Shown in pieces: positions 33,723 through 43,078 of a stretch of 64,000 bases of DNA. Position 1 is the stretch's first letter. Every line of letters begins with the position of its first letter. The translations under genes and the position numbers were made by a program. Below the pieces are notes generated by a model that worked only from the letters and a program-made list of their open reading frames with translations, was not told the DNA's origin and did not search any database. The stretch lies in the NCBI GenBank assembly GCA_963576475.1, contig OY754964.1, forward strand, positions 51,987,892 through 52,051,891, read 5' to 3'. Origin of the DNA: Molanna angustata. Taxonomy: Eukaryota > Arthropoda > Insecta > Trichoptera > Molannidae.

Positions 33723-33834
33723 TAACCGTTTTGGCATGTGAATTTTGACCTAAACCACCATATTTTGAATAACATGTCGCATAGTGACTCAAAATATAGT
33801 GGTTTAGGGCAAAATTCACATGCCAAAACGGTTA
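33723..33834. mobile_element. Foldback MITE, 44-bp arms
   Basis: TAACCGTTTTGGCATGTGAA at 33723 is the complement of the end at 33834. The arms continue through TTTTG..CTAAACCAC...ATATTTTGA with only two mismatches seen, around a loop of about 20 nt (AATAACATGTCGCATAGTGA). Noncoding. Confidence 0.85.
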
Positions 33835-33896
33835 ATATGAACAACCACAAAATATCCGCCGAGTATTTAAACTATATGAAATCAAATAACTTAACA

Positions 33897-34346
33897 TGCA
33901 TCCATACCATCACGCCATGTCCCTCACGGGGTAGGCAGAGAGAACCGAACGCCATATTTTTCTATCATGACACGCATTCATCGCCTCATCAACATTCATA
34001 CATCGTCTTATACATATTCGTCTGTTGTTCACGCTTCTTACATTTCCATCTTTCAAAATATCGTTTACATGACCGATGCTTTAGTGTGAGTGGTCCTATT
34101 AAGTGGAATTCACTGCCCCTAGATGTCCGCAGTGCTCAAAGCAAGAGCACTTTCACTAAAGGATTAAAAACAGCTTTGTTTCAAAGAGCAACACAACATT
34201 AGACTATCAGCGCCCTTGGTATGATCTTGAATCATTAAACGGCGCTATACAAATGACTTATTATTATTATTATTATTACATGGTCGTGCCATCCTTTTCT
34301 TGGGCGCCCGCGACCTCTTATTCCGGGCGCCCAAGAAAAGAGCGCC
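33897..34346 (-). pseudogene. LINE family L, 3' end with nested insert and inverted 5' edge (copy c)
   Basis: The 3' end ACCATCACGCCATGTCCCTC (plus strand) and the following GAACCGAACGCC...CATCGCCTCATCAACATTCA match other family L copies. The copy is split by a small LINE (34072-34275). At its 5' edge, 17 bp (34294-34310) are repeated in perfect inversion (34324-34340), closing a hairpin. This can be explained by a template switch during integration. Confidence 0.8.
34072..34275 (+). pseudogene. L2-like LINE, minimal 3' copy nested in LINE L
   Basis: The frame reads DRCFSVSGPIKWNSLPLDVR, then SKSTFTKGLKTALFQRATQH and a stop at 34201-34203. It is followed by GGCGCTATACAAATGAC and a (TTA)n/(ATT)n tail. 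A 7-bp target-site duplication TTACATG lies at 34065-34071 and 34276-34282. The C-terminal S.F...GP..WNSLPL..R motif and microsatellite tail are typical of L2/CR1 elements. Extreme 5' truncation. Confidence 0.85.
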
Positions 34347-34854
34347 TAACTTAACATTGACAAACATAACAATTTATCTTTTCATATATTAACTACCTAT
34401 ATATTTTTCATACAAAAATCTATTATTATGAACAACATAATTTTTCAGGCAGTTTGCAGTTTTTTGTAGATTGTTGGTATTGTATAAAAAGTTTTAAAAA
34501 ACTTAAAATATGTCTAATTTCCAGATCGTGAGAGCATTTATTCAGTTTTAACAGATGAAATCATAGAGAAACATTGACAAAATATGAACCGTTGTCTATG
34601 AAAAACTAATCAGCTCAAGTTTATGTACTTCACACGTATGGTATCAATATTAAGTTCATCGGCCTTTTAGTTTGATCTGTACAGAGGACACATTTTTTAC
34701 AGCATAGGTACAGGATACGGCATACACACAAAAACATCACAACATATGTACTCTCTTCATAATACCTATTGAGAAATGGATGTGCAAAATACTCTTAAAA
34801 ATTGTGAAATCATGATTCTCCACTATTTCATAGTAGTGGAGAGTAAAACTTTAT
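34347..34854. other. AT-rich DNA, no gene seen
   Basis: No supported feature. Confidence 0.4.
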
Positions 34855-35050
34855 CGGCAATTCATTTTGATTTTATGCACTATTTAAACAAATATAAAAG
34901 ATTTATTTCTTTACCACATATACATGGAGTATTTAAAAAAAACTTGTAATTTTTAGGGGAATTCATGCTGAATTAGGGAAATATTGAAAATTATGTGTTG
35001 AAAGCACACTGTTTAAAAAACATATTTGAGAAATTTGATATCAAAATGCA
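34855..35050 (+). repeat. Dispersed repeat family R1, copy 2
   Basis: TTTTGATTTTATGCACTATT, ATAAAAGATTTATTTCTTTA and GCACACTGTTTAAAAAACAT follow the same order as in 2600-2866. Noncoding. Confidence 0.6.
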
Positions 35051-35054
35051 GCTC

Positions 35055-35111
35055 CATATGGGTCATCGTGAGGGTTTTGATTTCACCGTTTGACCAGACT
35101 TGCCCCCCCTG
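35055..35111 (+). mobile_element. hAT-like MITE, one terminus only
   Basis: ATATGGGTCATCGTGAGGGT, TTTGATTTC.CCG and TGACCAGACTTGCCCCCCCT match the right half of the complete copy at 40091-40290. The left half is missing; the R1 repeat abuts it instead. Confidence 0.6.
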
Positions 35112-35838
35112 ACTTGTCCCCCAGGAAGAATCGAAAAAAAAAGTTTTGAACGTTACATTTAAAAATAATATATCAAGCGATTATGTACGTATGTATGTAT
35201 TCTACAGTGAATTTAAAATAATGTCGAAATTGCATAATGGTTCGTTTGGTGTTTATTGAACGCATTGTCGAGCAATTTTCATGTTTGTACTACAAATTAA
35301 TGCTAATTACTTTGTTTTATTTTGATTAGGATAATTTATTTCGCCATTGTTATTGGAAAGTTTGCATATTTTTTCATTCCACTCCCTCCTCAAACCTCAC
35401 CCCGACCCTCCACACCTGACTCGGCCTTTTTGTATCGGTCAACAGATGGAGTGGTGTGTGGTGTGAGGTTTCAATGGTTAAATAAAAATAAAGACGGAAC
35501 TAGGCAATCAGGTAGAAATGATAAAAACTGCGCAAGCTAGCGCTTATGACGTAAGTTCTTAAACGTAGGTATTTAAATAATTAAGATTTTTTTGAAGGTC
35601 GATAATTTCCCGAAACGATGACAGCATAGGACTCGACAGACAGTTTTATAAAACGTTGTTAAAAGTCTAATTAGAGTATTTTTCTGCACTAAAATTGGTG
35701 AATGCACAGGTTATGTCAGCCGCAATCTTTCGCTGGGCGAGGTATACTTATATTATTTAATTTCTCGATATGGTGAACCGATCTAGAACAACAATGATTA
35801 TGCGTCATGGAATTTAAATATTTATTTATTTATTTATT
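35112..35838. other. Intergenic DNA, no gene seen
   Basis: A C/T-rich tract at 35385-35420 gives a 72-codon frame without recognisable features. Confidence 0.4.
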
Positions 35839-36056
35839 TAATATTGCTTCTCGGGCAACTGACAGGTACTATGTCAAATATTAATTTAGCACGCACCCAA
35901 TAACAAGTTGCCACATTCTGGAGACTTGAGGTATTAATCGTCTCACAGATCCAGACTGAAAACACAATTAAAAACTGTGTCTCCATCGGGAATCGAACCC
36001 GTGGAACCTTCGGTTCAGCAGTCAGATATCTTACCAACTGAGCCACAAAGGCCGAC
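35839..36056 (-). mobile_element. tRNA-derived SINE type 1, nearly complete
   Basis: On the minus strand: GGCCTTTGTGGCTCAGTTGG (A box), a GGTTCGATTCC B box (35990-36000), TCTGGATCTGTGAGACGATT, GTGGCAACTTGTTATTGGGT and CTGTCAGTTGCCCGAGAAGC. It ends in a short (TAAA)n tail (35819-35840). Useful as the reference for the other copies. Confidence 0.9.
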
Positions 36057-36249
36057 AAAATATTTATGCTTTATCATATCGTTATTTTTTTCGTCTATTT
36101 TATATAATATTTGTCTATTTGAGTTAATTGCTGATTATTTGGCACAAATCGTCCAATAGGATGCAATGCCTTGAAAAAAAATTATCAGCCACTATCTATC
36201 CTTTTTGAAATTCTAAATTCTTTTAATCAGAAAATGTCGGCCTTTAATG

Positions 36250-36462
36250 TCGGCCTTCGTAGCTCAGTTGGTTAGGTATCTGACTGCTGATCCAAAGGTT
36301 CGATTCCCGGTGGAGACACTGTTTTTAATTGTGTTTTAAGTTTGGATCTGTGAGACGGTTAATATCGTAAGTGTCCAGAATGTGGCAACTTGTTATTGGG
36401 TGCGTGTTTAATTAATATTTGACATAGTTCCTGTTAGTTGCCCGAGAAGCAATAAAAAAATG
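36250..36462 (+). mobile_element. tRNA-derived SINE type 1
   Basis: The head TCGGCCTTCGTAGCTCAGTT and the B box GGTTCGATTCC (36297-36307) are separated by a slightly shortened spacer: the CCCG before the B box is deleted. Body and end (GTTAGTTGCCCGAGAAGCAA) follow. An extra partial AATGTCGGCCTT precedes the head at 36233-36244. It lies 190 bp from an inverted copy. Confidence 0.88.
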
Positions 36463-37227
36463 TTATAAGGTGTACACGTTGTATATTTTAATGTTTGAAT
36501 AACACTATCTACGTGAAATGTTATCTATAATTTATTAATCAGTATTTTGTCCGGAAGTCATCATTATTAATGATGATAGTTATTTTTTTTTGATACCGCA
36601 TGTTATATCACATATGATATCGTTTGTTGATGATGCTTCAAAGCGTTATTCTTTGTTATAGGTTAATATTTTACCATAAGGAAAGGCCGCAGAGTTATGT
36701 TACTGATTTGCGCAGTTATGTGTGTCAGTCTGGTTTGACTGACGATGTGACATGAGGTTTATCGGGCCATTTGGCCGATAGGCTCGTCTCGGCTTAATCA
36801 ATTATTGCAGGACCAAAGTAAATAGAGGGTATTGACGGTATATTTACCACCGTTCAATAATTAATAACGGCAACATTTGATCGACACTAACACAAACATA
36901 ATAATATAAATGTAATGTACACATACACGTACACATACACATACACACAATCACGCCATGTGCTTAATTGCTATTGTCTCATAACTGTCCGCCTTTTTTT
37001 ATTAAACGCCTTCTAAAAACAGAGGTCGATTCGAAGTGACTTTTTAAACTTTTTTCATACATTTACAACTTTTTACTACGTTGTCTGATTTCGATGATTT
37101 GTTGCATTTGAATTTGGTTAAGATCTGACCTTGGGACCAATGAGAAAATCATCACTCTCTTAAATTTTCACTTCAGCAATAGTTATTCCTTACCATATTA
37201 TCCGATTTGATGAATTCTTTTTTTACC
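36463..37227. other. Intergenic DNA, no gene seen
   Basis: It includes a CACATACACGTACACATACA tract near 36920-36950 followed by ATCACGCCATGTGC, probably a scrap of a family L 3' end. Confidence 0.4.
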
Positions 37228-37725
37228 GGCACCGACTCTAATGTATGCTAGTGAGACATGGACATGGCAGAAGACGCATGAAAGTAGAATTAACGCGGTT
37301 GAAATGAGGTCACTAAGACGAATGTGTGGTAAAACGATGTATGATAGAATAAGAAATGAGGATATTAGACGAGAATGTATGATTGAAAGAAATATCGTAA
37401 GTAAGATGAAAATAAATGCCCTAAGGTGGTTCGGCCACATAGAAAGAATGAGTGATGACCGTCTGACAAAAAAAGTGTACAAGGCTGATAAAAGAGGGAC
37501 GAAAAGTAGAGGTCGGCCAAGAAAAAGTTGGCACGATCACATAAAAGGAGTTTTTGAAAGATGGTGATGATTTAAGAATAATAGAAGAGCGTGTATGAGA
37601 CGATGTATGGACGTGAATGAAGCGAGGAATGTATATCAAGAGAGAGGAGTCTGGCGTTCGGTTCTTTTTGCCTGCCCCAAATAGGGAAATGGCGTGATGG
37701 TATGGTATGGTATGGTATAAATTAT
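37228..37725 (+). pseudogene. LINE family L, C-terminal part (copy d)
   Basis: The frame from 37241 reads MYASETWTWQKTHESRINAV, then EMRSLRRMCGKTMYDRIRNE, KINALRWFGHIERMSDDRLT and RGRPRKSWHDHIKGVFERW before a stop at 37565-37567. The expected GVW..VL.A.P..G ending follows in other frames, and the copy ends GGCGTGATGGTATGGTATGG. The 3' tail is a TGGTA repeat. 5'-truncated at PTLMYASETW. Confidence 0.85.
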
Positions 37726-37865
37726 TTTTTAACAGGAAGAGAGGGCATTATACTGATATAAGATTTATAGAGTTTTGATGATAGAACTTATGAGAAAAAA
37801 GGCGTATGCGATCTGTATAATACGTATTATTGTATAGGCGAATTGTATGAAAGAAAATATTGCTA

Positions 37866-37925
37866 CATACATACCATCAAGCCATATCAAGGGGTAGGCA
37901 GAGAGAACCGAGCGTCATACATATT
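37866..37925 (-). pseudogene. LINE family L, 3' tip only (copy i)
   Basis: ACATACATACCATCAAGCCA and GGGTAGGCAGAGAGAACCGA mirror the 3' tip of other copies. About 60 bp only. Confidence 0.65.
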
Positions 37926-38040
37926 CCGTCTACTCTTATATCTTGGTTCATTATTATGTCACATGTATTTTCAACTTTTTTTGCGGTCCACTGTGATTAA
38001 AACCAATCTCCAGGATTTAATTTATCCTTGTACCTAATAA

Positions 38041-38140
38041 GAACATAAACATCCTCATACATTCCCTTAACTAAGCATAAATGCTTGTGCTGTAGGTGAA
38101 CGAAATCGGCCGTGGCAGAATTCGAACTCGCGACCACTGG
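38041..38140 (-). mobile_element. tRNA-derived SINE type 2, 5'-truncated
   Basis: On the minus strand CCAGTGGTCGCGAGTTCGAA and TTCTGCCACGGCCGATTTCG, then TACAGCACAAGCATTTATGC, match the copy at 59102-59245. The A-box end is missing; the copy stops at CCAGTGG next to a T8 run. Confidence 0.75.
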
Positions 38141-38189
38141 ATTTTTTTTATTAAAATAAAAAGATACTTATAAATAAGATTGTAGTCTT

Positions 38190-38290
38190 CGGTAGAAAAA
38201 TTGCAGAGTGGTTAGCGCGCTGGGTTTGTAATCAAGTGGCCGGGAATTCTAATCCTGCCTTGACCGCTTCCATTCATTCATAAGATTATA
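38190..38290 (+). mobile_element. tRNA-derived SINE type 2
   Basis: TTGCAGAGTGGTTAGCGCGC (A box region) and GGAATTCTAATCCTGCC (decayed B box) are followed by GACCGCTTCCATTCATTCAT. It is head-to-head with the copy at 38041-38140, 50 bp away. Confidence 0.75.
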
Positions 38291-39063
38291 TCTACCTACA
38301 TACTTGTTTAACCAGGAATTATTATTATATTTTTTCATTTTATTGATATATAGAACCAACAGTTTATAAAAATATTTACAGAGGTATATTAAATGACAAA
38401 TTATGATATAAACCTTTTTAATGCTCTTTTTAGTAGGTACAATTAATTAAGTTAAATATTAAGCAATTGCTGGAGGCTTAAAAAAATTGTTGCAAATAAA
38501 AATAAGCAAAAATTACAAGACCATTATGAAGCCATTTGAATCTGCACAACTACAATAATTCAAAACATTACCTATACTAGTCGCATTTGTATTACACATA
38601 AATATTTATTGGTTTTCTGTCAAAAATATAATAGCTATTGTCAACCAATTTCACATTAAAAAAGACTGATCCAAGTAGCGAGTGTCTCGCGATATTCAAT
38701 AACTTGATAAAGAAATATAATCGTCAGATTTCGGGGGGCGATTAACACTTGTGAAATCCAATTCCCCGACAATCTTCAATGGGCCCCAGCGGGAGGTTGA
38801 TATACACGCAATGGAGCCCCATTCAGCATACCTACATACAAATTGTCGCATTGTGCGAGATGACGATCTCGTGGAATTGGAAATACACTGTGTGGAATAT
38901 CTTAATCGAATAACCATCATCATTCAACCAACACACTGGGGAAATATACAATATAAAAAAAATACTTAGGAAATCTTTTATCGGTTGACAATGGTAGGTA
39001 TAATACATTACTTTGGATAGACACGAATCATTTTCCATAATTACCAATATTGTAATATAACGA
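38291..39063. other. Intergenic DNA, no firm gene
   Basis: A 72-codon plus-strand frame (38751-38969) in a GC-richer patch has no recognised domain. The remainder is AT-rich. Confidence 0.4.
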
Positions 39064-39293
39064 TGTAACGCCTGTGTTAAGGCAATCGGTATAGCTTGAA
39101 GGTTTGTATGAAGGGAGCCGAACAGAGGTTCGGGTATAAATGGGAGCCCTCTCTGACATTTCTGATTTCGGCTCTCACGTAGTGGTTCTTTGTGTATCTT
39201 AATATAAGTATATCTTTATATAATTATATGTAGTTATATTGAACTGTGTTATAAATAAAGTGTATCTATTTTTATTATGCGTGTTAATTACTA
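39064..39293 (+). mobile_element. Candidate solo LTR
   Basis: It begins TGTAACGCCTGTGTTAAGGC. A TATA box (GGGTATAAATGGG, 39132-39144) lies at a GC-richer tract, AATAAA sits at 39254-39259, and the end is near TGCGTGTTAATTAC. This is the TG-start, TATA, polyadenylation-signal layout of insect Gypsy-type LTRs about 230 bp long. No target-site duplication was found and the 3' dinucleotide is not CA, so the call is tentative. It could also be a host promoter next to the LINE. Confidence 0.4.
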
Positions 39294-39958
39294 GAACAAG
39301 TGGATGAATATTTGTATCTAGGAAGTATGTTTCAGCGTGATGGAAGACTGGAAAAGGATATAGAAAGAAGGGAAACGGCAGCAAATAGGGTGAACGGTGC
39401 ATTAAGAACAATAATGGCCGACCCGATTATCTCAAGGCCAGCAAAGCTAGCTGTGCACAAGGCAATAGTCGTACCAACATTAATGTATGCAAGTGAGACA
39501 TGGACATAGCAGAAGACGCATGAAAGTAAAATTAACGCTGTGGAAATGAGGTCCTTAAGACGAATGTGTGGTAGAACGATCTATGATAGGATAAGGAATG
39601 TGGACATCAGACGAGAATGCAAGATTGAAAGAGATATTGTGAGTAGAATGAAAGTAAATACACTACGATGGTTCGGACATGTGGAGAGAATGAACGATGA
39701 GCGCCTGACAAAGAAAGTATACAAGGCTGAAAAGAGTGGAATGAGAGGTCGTGGCCGCCCGAGAAAGAGTTGGCATGATCATACAAATGAGATATTGAAA
39801 GATGGTAATATACCAAGTCAGAATAATAGGAGAGCATGTATGACGCGATGCATGGATGTTAATGAGGCAAAATACGTATGTCAAGATAGAGGTGTCTGGC
39901 GTTCGGTCCTCTCTGCCTACCCCAAGTAGGGATACGGCGTGATGGTATGTATGTATAA
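39289..39958 (+). pseudogene. LINE family L, best-preserved copy (copy e)
   Basis: One continuous frame from 39300 to the stop at 39927-39929 is interrupted by a single TAG at 39507-39509, where sister copies have TGG (TWTWQKTHES). It reads VDEYLYLGSMFQRDGRLEKD, IMADPIISRPAKLAVHKAIV, MRSLRRMCGRTIYDRIRNVD, RWFGHVERMNDERLTKKVYK and GRGRPRKSWHDHTNEILKDG, and ends GVWRSVLSAYPK. The VDEYLYLGS start corresponds to the region just after the RT palm in ORF2. The tail is TATGTATG-like. Probably the youngest of the family here. Confidence 0.9.
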
Positions 39959-40090
39959 TTATATGAAATACAATATACCACAAACATAATAACGCCATCT
40001 ATTGAGAAATTGGTTTCTAAAGAATGATAGTAACACTCATTATACATAAGATGACAATGCTTTCGCACGGATGTGACTCCTGAACTACGT
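39959..40090. other. Short intergenic stretch
   Basis: Contains AACGCCATCTATTGAGA, a phrase also found at 29909-29925; otherwise nothing recognised. Confidence 0.4.
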
Positions 40091-40290
40091 CTGGGGGGCA
40101 AGTCTGGTCCGACCTGCGAAATCAAAAGCCTAGTGATAATAATTATAACCATATCATGGATATAATTATTATATAGAGTTCTACAATATCTTTAGATGTC
40201 ATAGACCTCCATAGGTATAATAATTATATCCATGATATGGGTAATCACTAGGGTTTTGAATTCGCCGGTCTGACCAGACTTGCCCCCCTG
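40091..40290. mobile_element. hAT-like MITE, complete foldback, 200 bp
   Basis: The left end CTGGGGGGCAAGTCTGGTCC and the right end GACCAGACTTGCCCCCCTG are complementary. Matching inner parts are TAGTGATAATAATTATA and CATATCATGGATATAATTAT. The terminal CAGGGGGGCAAG pattern resembles hAT-superfamily ends (CAGGGG...). No 8-bp duplication is evident, so the superfamily is inferred. Noncoding. Confidence 0.75.
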
Positions 40291-40344
40291 AATTATAAGT
40301 TCATTTTTGGCTTGTTTACTTGCTTGTATCAATATGTATGAAAA

Positions 40345-40450
40345 TCGATGACAGGTCGTAAGCCTTGTAGGTGCCTCGAGTTCCTGGTTCTCATATATAA
40401 TATTCCAACTCCGTCTCTATAGAGATGATAAAAAATTGTCATAAAATTTT
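40345..40450 (-). mobile_element. Foldback family M, partial copy M7
   Basis: CGATGACAGGTCGTAAGCCT, TGTAGGTGCCTCGAGTTCCT, GGTTCTC and CTCCGTCTCTATAGAGATGA match the right arm of M4. The core and left arm are missing. Confidence 0.7.
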
Positions 40451-40683
40451 AAGATACGTATTGCAGAAGTATATCGGCCATGATGCAGTTATATGAAGCA
40501 TGGAATACCAAACTCCTTTAACCCTCCCCACTCCCCCCAATTCCTAAATATTCCAGCATTATTGGCATATTTTAATTTTGATTTACTTATCTTTCTTTCA
40601 TATTTAATTTTTTGTATCTTTAATTTCTAACTCGCCTTTCTACTGTTTATACTACTGTTCAACTTTCTACTGTTTACTGTTTA

Positions 40684-40735
40684 TACTAGTTGCATGTAAC
40701 ACGTGAGATCCAACTGTTGATGGCGTCTCTATTAA
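40684..40735 (-). mobile_element. Helitron-like family H, 3' tip (copy H4)
   Basis: CTAGTTGCATGTAACACGTG, then AGATCCAACTGTTGATGGCG, equals the terminal 40 bp of H3; the rest is lost. In minus orientation the terminal CTAG is followed by T. Confidence 0.65.
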
Positions 40736-41414
40736 AATGTTAAAAATTAAGTTAAAAATTTGCCAAAAAATATTATTGGCTCCAGACAGGATACTTTGAA
40801 AAAAAGTTATTTTATTTGTAATTCTTGTCTCTTTGTGTATTTTCTTTAATAAAAAATAAAATAATATGTCCCTTGTCCTATTGAATCATATGTAATATAT
40901 GTGTACGAAGGACTAACGACATGTTGTATGAATTTGTATGGATTTCAATTGAATATGGTTGGGAATGATCGTAATATGGGATCGCTATAGAATAGGGCAT
41001 CCAAATCTTGGAAAGTAATCTGATATGCGAAAATTGAGGAACTGTGAACTAGAGATGAAATAGAAAAGTCATATTACCAACACACAATACCTGATTCACC
41101 TCAGATTCAAGAACCAATACGAGACGAATGATTGAAATCTATATCCATACAAAAAAGTTGATCGAACACCCTATGTACCAAAATAAACTATTTGATCCGC
41201 AAATAATACTGACTATAACCTATACATAAATTCATTTGTAATGAAAATATATTATGAAAGGAACTCAATAATGAATGTGAAGATCTTAGTTGTATTTAGT
41301 ATAATTACAAATTACAGGATTTTGCAATACAGTTGAAGTACTTTTTAACAAAGAACAGTTAAATATGTATCTTCATACGTAGCTATGACTTTGTGGCACA
41401 TTATAAAAAAACCT
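40736..41414. other. Intergenic DNA, no gene seen
   Basis: No supported feature. Confidence 0.4.
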
Positions 41415-41575
41415 TACAAATAACTTTTTGTACAATCAATTTGTTTTCTCCACTTTGAGTACTTCATGTCCCTCAAAGTCTGTCCTGAGGAGGGAGCGGT
41501 CAGCTCCGAAAACTAGTTCGACATTTAGTACTCAAAATGGAGAAAACAAATTAATTGTACAAAAAGTTATTTGTA
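41415..41575. mobile_element. Foldback element, about 50-bp arms
   Basis: TACAAATAACTTTTTGTACA at 41415 and its complement ending at 41575 are joined by matching TTTGTTTTCTCCA / TGGAGAAAACAAA and GAGTACT / AGTACTC. The roughly 60-nt loop is GC-richer (GTCCTGAGGAGGGAGCGG). Noncoding. Confidence 0.8.
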
Positions 41576-41687
41576 AATAAAATATTTGACAAAATATAAT
41601 AATTATGTAACAAAAATTATAATAAATATTTACCTACACAATACGCAATGGGAATGTACATTGTTCATATAGATTAATAGAATACAT

Positions 41688-42377
41688 TTAAGGGGGGGAC
41701 TGCTGCCAACGTACCTACCTACCTATTTTTCAATTTGTTATACCATAATTGTTTCTTATCAAATCGTTTCGAAAAAAATAATTTAGATAGTTTGGGTATT
41801 AATAAAGAAAAATTTATCTTTTTTTTTGATAATGTTTTGTATAAATTCTTGTAGAAAAATAATGGCATACCCCGATTATCAATGTTTATCTTATATTTTT
41901 AATAAAATATAGAGCGTAGTAACACATATTTTTTTTAAATTAAGACAAAAATATCTAGAAAAATATGATGAGACTTTGCATAAATGCTTCAGGTTTAGTA
42001 AATAAACCTAAAAAATATTTATTTTTCATTCAGCGCCATTGTGAAATAAAGTTTTTTTGGTTTATTAACGTAACCTGATGTATTAATGTAACGTTATATC
42101 GTATTTTTCCAGATATTTTGACATTCTTTAATTTATAAAAAAATAAAATGCTCTATACCTTATAGTTTTTTAGAAATCTAAGATAAATGTCAAAACTCGG
42201 GGTATGCTTATTATTTTCCTACAAGAATATATACAGAACATAATTAAAAAGTTAAGGTATATAATTCTTTATTAATATCCAAACTATCTAAAATATTTTT
42301 TCAAAACGATTTGTACAGAAATAATGATGATATATCAAATTGAAAAATAGGCAAGTTGGCAGCAGTCGCCCCCTTAA
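41688..42377. mobile_element. TTAA-flanked MITE with about 300-bp inverted arms
   Basis: TTAA lies at 41688-41691 and 42374-42377. The internal ends GGGGGGGACTGCTGCCAAC (left) and GTTGGCAGCAGTCGCCCCC (right) are complementary. The complementarity continues inward for about 300 bp through ATTTTTCAATTTG, TTTAGATAGTTTGG and ATAATGGCATACCCCG counterparts. The TTAA duplication is the signature of piggyBac-superfamily targeting, but the G-rich ends are not a classical piggyBac sequence. No transposase frame. Confidence 0.85.
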
Positions 42378-42612
42378 GTTTTTATTTCTTTTAAATACGT
42401 TTAAGATTTTTTTCATTCCGAAGTTTTTTGTGTAATAGGTAGATATGGTTAGTTACTGAAAAAAAATATATTTGAATATTTTTTTCACCAACATTTGTAA
42501 ATCAAACATACCTACCTATATGTTTCGTGCTTATAACGGAACGTGAGGCGAATCTCATGTAAATCAAATAAAGAATGAATTGTTTTAAAGATAGGTATAA
42601 GGATACCCTTAC
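42378..42612. other. AT-rich stretch downstream of a candidate exon
   Basis: If the exon at 42613-42710 is real, this would be the start of its downstream intron on the minus strand. Confidence 0.3.
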
Positions 42613-42710
42613 CTTAATTCCGATGTGAATGGTCGGAAAGTCTGACGAGAGGACTGACTGCGCGTGCAGCGCAGGCAAAGGAAGCGGACAGGACATCATC
42701 TCTATGAAAT
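42613..42710 (-). CDS. Candidate host-gene exon (98 nt)
   Basis: On the minus strand a pyrimidine-rich acceptor (TTTTTTATTTCCTTTTTCCAG) precedes 98 nt that are open in one frame. The exon ends AATTAAG|GTAAGGG, a strong donor. Its reading is FIEMM, then SCPLPLPALHAQSVLSSDFP and TIHIGIK. It can be an internal exon or the exon with the start codon: two tandem ATGs at 42699-42694 give exactly 29 codons to the donor. The exon is about half G+C in DNA that is otherwise very AT-rich. The protein family is not recognised. Confidence 0.4.
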
Positions 42711-42792
42711 CTGGAAAAAGGAAATAAAAAAATTAGATAAGAAGTAATTGCTTACATAATCGATGCTTAACAACAAATAACTACGATTTAAA

Positions 42793-42800
<8 letters not shown>

Positions 42801-42822
<22 letters not shown>
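42801..42822. repeat. (TA)n microsatellite
   Basis: Eleven or so TA units. A 21-25-bp spaced family of TCTTGTTACC(A/G)AT phrases follows (42824, 42890, 42950), hinting at a decayed tandem repeat. Confidence 0.8.
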
Positions 42823-42823
<1 letters not shown>

Positions 42824-43078
42824 CTTGTTACCGATTAGGATAAAGTAACGTAGGTTTATTTTGTGAAAATATTGGTATTTTAGAATCACATCTTGTTACC
42901 AATAGGGTAAAATTAAGTAGGTAAATAACCTTTTGTTACTGTAAAATTTTATCTTGTCATCAATGGCATCAAATAAAGTTAGTTTATTTTGAGACCTATT
43001 GGTATTAAAAAAATTAAGTAGGTATATTAAAAGCCTTTTGGTATATGTAGAATTATATTTTTTTTATGAACAGTTCCT

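Noticed and set aside
33738..34202. 154-codon plus-strand frame as a single protein
   Set aside because: It is a chimera of a foldback arm, the antisense of LINE family L and the sense C-terminus of a nested L2-like LINE.
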